From Anaspis maculata (lineage: Eukaryota > Arthropoda > Insecta > Coleoptera > Scraptiidae), in contig OX421965.1 in assembly GCA_949128115.1 (NCBI GenBank), positions 53,562,012-53,626,011 on the forward strand: DNA of 64,000 nt, given 5' to 3'. The position numbers were made by a program, and so were the translations under genes. Under the pieces are notes generated by a model. It saw only the letters and a list, made by a program, of their open reading frames with translations, had not been told where the DNA came from and searched no databases. This document shows, in pieces, positions 55,567 to 64,000 of the stretch (its first letter is position 1; every line of letters begins with the position of its first letter).

Positions 55567-55796
55567 ATACATTTACGATATTTCGCGTACCAGCCAGGGT
55601 TCTGGAACGGCGCCTCCGCCAAAATGGACAGATGTGCCCTGATCGGGCATTTGAGTCTCCATTCAGTTTCACGTACACGAACGCTCTGGAATGCACCAGA
55701 TCGCTCCACACTTCCACACTGCGTTCTAATGGATGGAAGAATCCAGAAAGATCGAGTGTTGACCAATATGTACGGAATCGCCGCTTGTAACAATAC
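55567..55796 (-). repeat. Second solo LTR of the 39.9-kb family (55571-55792), internally deleted
   Basis: In minus orientation it begins TGTTACAAGCGGCGATT and ends CGCGAAATATCGTAA. It matches the first 200 or so bases of 39905-40414 and its final 20, lacking about 290 bases between, including the TATA region. ATAC flanks both sides (55567-55570 and 55793-55796). The last two bases of the LTR are mutated. Confidence 0.82.
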
Positions 55797-56727
55797 CTTT
55801 GCAAATTTGAACAGGTAACTATCGGCTCAAGTTTTAAGGCATCGAAGGCTTGGCAAGAATACATTCTAATCAGAGTGCGAACGCATTATGTGGTTATCCA
55901 AGACTGAGGACAGACAAAAAGATAATGAGATGGATATGCGTGGATTCTCAGATTCATTCACGAGAGAATTACGAACACCATAAAATGCTTTGAGGGCTCT
56001 TTGGCAATCAAGTTATTAATTATCGCTCACCAGGGGCCCTTGTCTTGAGAACCAGGACGATATTGTCACTACTAAATAGGGGCGATGATTTCGTGCATCC
56101 TAGCAAGAGCCTATACTATACAGTTATACACATTCGTACCACAAAGAAAACTACATAAGTACTCCACTTCACACCACTACAACTCAAAGAAGAGCGCTGG
56201 TATCCACTTCCGGTTGCCCTCACCAATTCAACACTGTTACAAACAATGAGGCGCCCCCGAAATGCCCGGAACAATCATTATACTTTTATCGTTTCTCTCC
56301 GAGACTCACCAAAACTCCTTTACAGTACTTGAACACACTGCGGAACTCACTGATGGTGGTCAGATTAAGTCACAGTTGCTGCCACATGATACAGTATTCC
56401 CAAATATTCATATTATTCCACCAGTTACACAACCAATATTGTGAGTTCCCAAATACTCAGATCTGTCTTCTGTCGCAACGACCAAAATTATTCCAAATGA
56501 TCTCAACAAACTATCGAGTTTCATTGCATCAGTAAACAAAAGTGCCGTAGGTATTATGTACATTTAATTTTTGTGTTGTGACCGCTGGTGCCATCAAAAT
56601 TAAAAATTGCTTTGTTATTTTATTATAGAAACTCTAGTAGACGAAGAAAGGCAATATGTTCTTATTAGGGTGAGGCAAAATATTGCCCTGTCCTTGACCT
56701 AGGAAAATCGACCTAATGAAATCTCGA
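55797..56727. other. No gene seen
   Basis: About 930 bases with short chance frames only. Confidence 0.35.
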
Positions 56728-57260
56728 TTCAGTTCAGTTCAGTTCAGTCTTACTTACCATCAATAGCTACATGGTATAGTCAGAATAAAAAAGCCTATTG
56801 AATAAATTAATGAAAGTAATTAATCTAAATAATATAGATGTATATGACATAACAATTTAGCATGGACACAGAATTTCACAAATAACAAGAAACAAAGACT
56901 ACATTTATATCACAGGCAAACATCTTGTGTCAACGAATTCTCGTGTGATATGAAATGCGTTTTCCAACAGCCAGTTTTTGACAGAGGCAGCAAATCATCG
57001 ATTATCAAGTCTTTCAACATCAACAGGAAGGTGGTTGTTATAGTTCTTATAGGTGACCTTGCTTGCTGTTATTATATGTTCAGAAGTACACTGCCATCAT
57101 GTAAGAAGACAGAACCATACTCGCTGTTATGTAGGAACCGCAGATTTTCACTGTTCAGTAATTTACCTAATAAACCAGGCGTGGATTTGGTCCTTTTCAT
57201 GTGCTCTGGAATTGGAAGTTTTCGCTACAGGCCCGCAGATTGGAAAAAGTTGCCGCGGAA
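56728..57260 (-). mobile_element. 3' end of a non-LTR retrotransposon with (CTGAA)n tail, minus strand
   Basis: The minus strand at about 57045-56935 reads LPVDVERLD and, after a stop, FAASVKNWLLENAFH and REFVD. This resembles the LPxxVRxxxSxxxFKxxLKxYLL...F C terminus typical of CR1/Jockey/I-type ORF2 proteins. A 3' untranslated region of about 180 bases follows, ending in CTGAACTGAACTGAACTGAA at 56751-56728, a tandem tail. Only the last few hundred bases are present, so the copy is strongly 5'-truncated. Confidence 0.62.
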
Positions 57261-58079
57261 AACTTGACTATGGATGGAACAAAACTTGGGGGGCTCTTAA
57301 GGACGTCGCCTTGTCAACTTGTCATGTTTGATGGGCAACCTAATTGCGGAAACTGGCGAATAAAGCAAAGGTGTTCAGACATTTGAAATGTGATGAAATC
57401 TCGGCGGCGGGCTTCTTCTCTCCCCCTCTGTGTGTATATACGTTCCGAAAGTTGCAAACATTATTATCTGATGCAAATAAACGGAGAGGAAAATACTAAT
57501 CTCGTTCAATTTGGCACGAAGCAGGGGGATGAGGAGTGAGGGGTTGTCCCGGAAACATGTTTTTTACTCGACGCAGTGTTTCGGTGTGAAGCTTTAATTT
57601 ATACAATCGGCGGAGGTGCACAACGCACCTTTGAAAAGTGGTCGCTTAATATGCGGAATAATCCACCCTTTGCAGGAAAAACGAATTAATTCAGAAACAA
57701 CCTTCTCTGTCCGATGAATTCACCCTCAACCCCAATGACATATTTTTAAAATAAAAAAGATCTTTTACATTCCCACCTCCGTCCCATACTGACTTGTTTC
57801 TACATTTCAGAATCGTCTGGAAACATGATGAATATAGACCTGTTCTAGGTCGGGATGTCGGGAAGAGAATGTATAGGGATTATGGGCTAATGGTTCGTCG
57901 GTTGGTGCCAATAATATCTAAATAGTAACATCACCAAATTTTAGTGAACAAACGGAAAAATGAAAACCTTTAACTATCTCATAAAATTGTTGGCTATTTA
58001 AAACGATCAAAACTTTTTTTTTTATTCCTCATTATATATTATAATAATTATGTTCATATACCTATCTTATTTTGAAACT
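57261..58079. other. No gene seen
   Basis: About 820 bases, partly GC-neutral around 57400-57560, without recognised features. Confidence 0.35.
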
Positions 58080-59420
58080 TTATAAAACATCTCGAAAACA
58101 CCTTTTTCAAAGGCCTTAAAATTGAGATTCAAGAAAACTCACGATTCTTCATGTGAAATAGGTTTTCCAGATGTTTTAAGTCGATGAACCGCCCCTTTTT
58201 ATCGAAAAGGAAAAGTTTCTAGGGAAAAAATTTTTTGGACTGTTGAAATTGTTAATTTTGAGATGTTTTTCGAAGTTTCGAACCCAAATATTTCGAAAAT
58301 GAACCTCTTATCAAAATTTTGCAACAATTACTTTTTCTTCCAAATTGAACGTAGAATTCAATTATATGGACAAATTAAAAAAATACCAAAGGTGGTACCT
58401 GAAGAATAGGGGTAGAAAGGCGGAGACATCCTCCATTATCCACGCCCCTGAAAAATTTTGATGGAACACGTTATCATTGTTCAATACCGACTTATTTCAG
58501 TAGGCTTTGGCTCAAATTTGAAAAAAATCGTTCGATATGTTCCAAAGCTATGTTGGCGAAAAATCAATTCTTGAAGTTCAGCTTTGAACTCGTAGATCTC
58601 CATTTTTATTCGTTCTTGACAAGCATCATTCTGGGAAAGTCTACTTCTTTTGAAATTTCCCATCATTTCCGAAAAGGATGCGATTTGAATTTGAAACACC
58701 CTGTATTATAAAATAGCGAGTGAAGTTGAAATCATTGGACGAAGTCCATCCAAATAAGCTTAAATCACTTCAATAGACGAAATCGTTGAAAGCCCAAAAT
58801 TATATCACACAGCGTATACTTACATACAGAATGTTCCAAAGATAAGTAGGTACCTAGTCGGATTCAGCTTTCAAAAGTATGAAGTTTGCGATAACAATGA
58901 ATTGCAACTCCTCAGAAAGTTATGGCCCCTCAAATTTCAATTACCAAAATCGTTTTTTTTTGCTGTTACTTTTTAACCGTTAAACTGAATTAAATCCAAT
59001 TCAAGCAAAGTTTGCTGGAATAAGTGTATACATAATATACATTTTCATATAATATATCGAACAATAACAAGATGTTTCCGAGGATGTTTCATTAAACAAA
59101 TATGGGGGGCGAAGATTACAAAAAGTATACCTTCATCTGTCCCCCTATCTTTTCTAGTTATTTTTTGAAAAGGTTCCAATTTTTGAATTCAACATTTAGG
59201 TATGCCTAAGCTAAATAAATAAAAAAAAGTTACTCTTGCAAATTTTTGATTAGAGGTTTCGTTTTCGAGATATTTGGGTTTCAAGCTTCAAAAACATCTC
59301 AGGAGGTTTTCTAGGTGTCTAAAGTTGATAAACCACCATTTTGGCTTGACAGACAAGAAGTTTTCTTGAATTTCAATTTCAGGCTATCGAAAGTGGTGTT
59401 TTCGTGATGTTTTTCAGAGA
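58080..59420. repeat. Head-to-head pair of ACAGGGTG-type repeats
   Basis: From 58710 leftwards and from 58831 rightwards run two related sequences in opposite directions, beginning ATACAGGGTGTTTCAAA and ATACAGAATGTTCCAAA. Deeper in, 58261-58340 is the inverse of 59222-59305 (AAATATTTGGGTTCGAA against ATATTTGGGTTTCAAGC; GATAAGAGGTTCATTTTCGA against GATTAGAGGTTTCGTTTTCG). There is no coding frame. It is either two insertions or one large inverted element. Confidence 0.65.
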
Positions 59421-62400
59421 TTCAAACCCCCTGAAATTCCAACTTCAAATTTTGAATTGGAGAAGGACGGGCGTGGGGGAGGAGGTGGCACTTTATCCAC
59501 AAGAAAAGTTTCAATCGTCGCCAGTATTTGAGGGGGGGGGGCGCTTTCGGGGGCGTTGCTTAGTTACAGGTTACAGGGAAAGGAAAGCTTGACGTTTCAC
59601 GTTACGTTAGGTTCTAGGTCGCATCGTAGGTACCGTACAGATCGCAAATTGTCCAATGAAATGTGCTGATATCGCAACCCCTACGAAATTATTGTGTGTA
59701 TTGTGGTTATATTCCAGAGCACGCTCGGCGGCGCGGCGGTTTTCAGGATTCGGGTTCGGGCGCCCGCCATTAGCGGTAAAAAATGGCAAAAAGTCCATTT
59801 TCACGACCTAAAATATTAAGGACGTAAATAATGCGAAATGCGCGAGCCCTTTGTTTGTGTTTGCTTATTCACGAGGCAAGAAAGACATGTTATTTAGGAA
59901 TTGGCAGAGGTTTGAGCTCTAAAAAAATAGCAAATGCCATTTCAACTTCTGTCACAGATACGACGCCTGATTTGAATAAATTCTTCATCACTTATGACAG
60001 CTATACGAGTATGTGTTCGTATAGTGGATGCAGTATTTGCCAAAATAGATTGTCTCAAATTATTTCTCTGGAAGTAAATAGTTTTGTAGTGAAATGCTCA
60101 ACAAAATAAGTATTTATGAAAATAAAAAAATTTGCCTGACTTACAATGTAGACAGACAACTTTGGATTGCTACGAGCTGTTATTTCAGTTAGTTTCCAGA
60201 TCGTTCGTTCGCCCATTTCTTCAGCAATTATTACACGATGACCTCAAAAAGTCAACTTTTTGGTGTTGCAGTAATAACTTCTTCCTCGTTAAAATCAACT
60301 CTAGACAAACATTCAAAATAGAAATTTGCATAAAAACTTACCTAAACCTGAACTGTTCCCTGTTTCTAGGCCGAGAGGAAAATCGAACCAGAATTTTCCT
60401 TCTCAAGACAATACCTATTCACTGGTTGAATCATCATAACTGAGAGCACTGAGACAGCCCTTTTGCGTCAAAACACCCTTGATATCTCACAGTATAGAAT
60501 AATGGCTTGCTGCGGAATTGGACAAAAGAGGGTTAAGAAAAATACCAGCAACATCTCACTTTGCATGGGAGTTTTTTTTCTGTAGACTGTACTGTTGCTT
60601 TTCGAACATCAAAATAAAGAAATATCGATTCCAGACTTCTTCCGTATAATAAATAATAATGCTTTTTGGTATAGAGTAGCTCTTTTTCCGTAGAATATCA
60701 TGTCAGAAGATAGTCTATGAAGGAGTATAATACTTGTAATACTTGTACAATAATTGTACGTTTGTAGTTTTTATGCAAAAGAAATTAAATAAAAGTTTCT
60801 CAACGTGTAAAAAGGAGAGTTTTTGTCGTGCAATGAATGGAGTGGACACCAAAGAGTATGAAGAGCCAAAAATGTGTTCACCGGTGTGACTGACACAAAA
60901 GTGAAACTCCCATTTTCCTGTTGCGTCAGAGGTTGTTTTTCAGCCAAAAGATGAAAGGGCCCCAACGTCCCACTGCTCCGCAGCAAGCAAAACAGGACTA
61001 AAACCGAATAAAGGGACGCGCACGAGATAAGAGACAAGCCGGGCGTATATGGAGATAGAATCTTTTTTTTACAAACCTGTCCACTTTTACATTTTGCGAC
61101 GTATGCTTATGTGGCGCCCTCGCGCGGCCACGCGGGCAATGACTGCGGGACTATAAATTGGTTTTGGGAGACGAAATGAAAGCACAGCCGCGAACGACAA
61201 CGGCAGAAAATCGAAAGATTTTATGGAATCAATTTAAGTTTTGAAAGAGCATCGCCAAAGGGATTCGATATACGGAGTCACGTATTTCGTGGTTTGGTTC
61301 ACTCAATAACCGGAAACTACGGCAAACAGGAAATGACCTATAAGTTCACTTACAGCAAATTCTGAAAGACAAATATTGCATTGTTTCTCGGCCCTTAATG
61401 CGGTTCCAATTCCCTTTACAACTTGCGCCCCCCCAGCCTTGGATAGGAGAGTCCGCCTGCCGCGGAGCCGGACGGAATTCTAATGAACAACGAACGAAAC
61501 GCCAGGATGAGAAGTGGGAGAAGGAGGAAGAAGAAGAGAGGTATAAGGCACAAAAGGAAATAATCCCGTCGGATCGTAAGTAATCATATTTCCACTGCAG
61601 TTCACCAAAATTATTATACCTATATACCTTCAGATATAACATCACGGGTGCACTCGCAGAACATATATAGACTACGGTAGATTCAGTTCCCTGTATTGAA
61701 CGAGGGTCAATACTCTAGAAGAAAGCTGATCAAGAACAAATATTATGTTCTACTCTCTATTTGATTTTGAACATAACTGAATTCCTCGGGGCTCTTCTCT
61801 TCGGGAGAAGTAATATTCTTATCAATCGTATTTTGCTGCATCGTTTATTCTGACTCCCTCAATTATGTATAATACTGCTTCGGCAATTTCAAAGGCGTCG
61901 GGCTACTGATGCCGCAACGTTTTTAAATGGCTTGGTTCCATAACGTATTGTCTACGACACATCATAGATATCATAAAGGAATAAACACTGAACAGTGCAT
62001 CTGATTGTACCAGATCATTCAACGCGCATGTCAAGTTCGAGGTTTTTGCAAAAAGATTAAGCGGAAGGTTGGATTTGATTGGCCAGTTGTTCAGGATTAT
62101 TGAAAGGATCGGAACATGACGGCGGCGGCGGCGTATTTGCTATACCCTTCAGAAATGAAAACAAGAGGTGTTGGAGAAGCATAATTTTGAGATATGATGA
62201 TAATATTCCGAAGGTTAGTGATCAAAAATCTAATGGACCCTGCTGTTTTGACCGCCATATTGGAAATATCGAAGATTGAATGTGCTTTCATATGACACCT
62301 GAACCATTTCTGTGCGACTCGCGGTTCTTGAGCTAGAGCTTCTGGGAGTAGAAATTTTTGGTGCCGAAATAATCACCTGTTCGGGTTGTGCCAGGTCCAT

Positions 62401-64000
62401 CAATGTTGATGATCTGTGATAAATTACAACGCGTGATTGATGGTTAACTTGATTATCACATTGTGGTGATCCATTGGCGAAGTCAAGTAGGCGCGGTAAT
62501 TTTTGACACGCTTGAAATCCTTCCATCTGTTCCTTGCTACATGCCAGGGCCGTTTTGGGGTAACATAACCGATTTCTTCACATGTTCATGCAATATTTTA
62601 CAACGCATTTTGTTACTTGTGGAACTCGATATTGTAGCCGCTTTGTCCGGTGTCTGGTGTCCGGTGGACCGGTGGTGTCCGGTGTCCGGAAATGAAACAA
62701 ACTTCTCTCAGACCAGACGCCCTAGCTTTCTAAATTTTTCGCTGATACATAACTGTCACCTAGGCTGTCACCACCTAGGCCTGCCGGTCTAGGCTATATT
62801 GAATTTTCGTATTGTGCCGCCAACGATGAGAAAACCGTTCACGATGAATTTGAAATAACACGAATATTGCAATTTCTTCCAGACCTGAAAGTAATACTTT
62901 ATGTAGGCGAATCTTTAGGGTTTGACGGAGTCAGTCATACCTGTATCCAATGGGGTACTTGCCATTAGAATATATTTAGCTGGAAATACTTTTGATTGCT
63001 AGTATAAGGGGAAAGAGGACTCTGCTGAAGATTTTACAAAAATCTGGTCATTTTCTACAGAAATAAACGAATTTAAAAAAATCCGTCTAAAAGCTTCACG
63101 TCAGGACAGAGATTTTGAGTGGAGTTGGTCTGACTGTATGACAATGGAATAATCATGAATGTCAGGAATGTCACTATGACAGTGTCACTTAGAACATGCT
63201 CGCCAAACCGGTTTCCTTTCGAACTCTCCTACCATGGGCAATAGAGCCGAACAAAATTTCGAAGAAACCGACTTCAGAAACCTCTCATGATACTGTCTCA
63301 GTCGAGATAATTCATTCCTCGGGAAAAATCTGGAAGATCAGCAATAGCACATAAATAAGACGTTGAAAATGAACAGTGAGCTTTTAAAGGTACGCATCAT
63401 TATCATACAATTGAGGATAGGTAATACTTTAGAGCTACAAGGGATCCATGTGTGGAGGTCGCAATGAATCTCGAAATAAAACTTGGGGGGCAGGAAGACT
63501 GATGTGCAAAATGGAGCCGAGGGTCACGCCACATCAGAGCACCGGTGACAAACATGTAGAAAGCTTTCTGGTGGACAGCACTAAAGACTGAAGAAAGAGA
63601 CTGGTTAGGTTGACCAAGAAATTAAGAAAACGCGTTTTCTTAGGTAGGTACTTACCGCGTAGGTCAAAGCCACAGTTAAAGCCAAAAAAAAGGGCATAGG
63701 AAGAAATAAAACTATAGGGTCGGCGGTTTGACGTTCAGTCAGACTCAGATTTGAGATGATACGATTTCAAATTTTGAAGACAACACCTTGACAACGTTAT
63801 ATCGTTGCCAACCCAACAAGGAAAAAGTGCCTTTGTCCATGTCACAAATATGTTTTAAAAACACCTACTACGACCTAAATTTTAAGAATATGCGAAAAAA
63901 AAACACGTTCTTCTATATTTTTTCAGCCATACTATCGATTGAGCCAATAAGAAAAAGACAAGTATACCCCATTTATTCAGTATTTTTAACGAGCCTGATT
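59421..64000. other. About 4.6 kb without a supportable gene
   Basis: Only short frames occur. Minor features are a G-homopolymer near 59532, ACTATAAATTGG at 61150 as a lone TATA-like string, GGCGGCGGCGGCG near 62123, and a GTGTCCGGTG-type short tandem repeat at about 62645-62690. None is linked to a gene model I can defend. Confidence 0.4.

Noticed and set aside
59831..60109. 92-codon plus frame as a small gene
   Set aside because: Length is within chance for this composition and no domain or initiation context stands out.
61150..61200. RNA polymerase II core promoter at ACTATAAATTGG
   Set aside because: A single TATA-like string in AT-rich DNA with no downstream gene model is not enough.

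Overview
This window looks like arthropod nuclear DNA, most likely from an insect with a large, repeat-rich genome. It is AT-rich, has no operon-like gene packing, and every long open frame or recognisable protein domain belongs to a transposable element (the one long unassigned frame is at 46568-47242). A hemipteran such as a whitefly, aphid or psyllid is my guess from the mix of elements and the frequent TAGGTA/TACCTA strings; I cannot prove it. I found no supportable host protein-coding gene, rRNA, functional tRNA, CRISPR array or prokaryotic feature. The short open frames scattered across the window are mostly chance frames or shadows.

Layout. 1.7-6.7 kb: a decayed minus-strand non-LTR retrotransposon with a C2H2 finger, reverse transcriptase and restriction-like endonuclease, split by a 1.97-kb hAT-type element with a perfect 8-bp target duplication. 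8.8-9.2 kb: two hairpin elements side by side. 10.9-12.9 kb: an ORF1-only CR1/Jockey-like retroelement with an intact PHD-finger protein, lying between short inverted copies. 14.4-20.5 kb: a Harbinger-like MITE, then a very long inverted repeat (arms about 1.3 kb) whose spacer holds a tRNA-derived SINE and whose right arm is split by a 5'-truncated retrotransposon with an intact reverse transcriptase frame and a (TAA)n tail. 24.2-27.3 kb: a palindromic element and a TTAA-flanked piggyBac-like relic. 28.4-29.0 kb: a possible TIR element. 30.1-31.5 kb: an apparently intact Tc1-type transposon (DD34E). 32.2 kb: a MITE with a 10-bp duplication. 32.7-33.4 kb: a foldback palindrome. 36.2-40.7 kb: a nest in which a Ty3/gypsy relic carries a deleted copia element (two LTRs, 5-bp target duplication) and a solo LTR. 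40.9-45.6 kb: a GC-richer minisatellite, a 1.9-kb compound foldback element, a short-period repeat cluster and small MITEs. 49.7-51.0 kb: a Harbinger-type element with a nested hairpin. 51.0-57.3 kb: a SINE candidate, gypsy fragments, TA-flanked MITEs, a second solo LTR and the 3' end of another non-LTR element. 58.1-59.4 kb: a head-to-head repeat pair. The remainder is non-coding sequence in which I see no gene.

The interest therefore lies in mobile-element biology: nested insertions that give relative ages, many independent foldback or hairpin structures, an ORF1-only retroelement, a copia derivative that kept gag, protease and integrase while losing reverse transcriptase in frame, and one DNA transposon that may still be functional. 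Element classes rest on motifs, terminal repeats and target duplications read by eye; no database search was possible.
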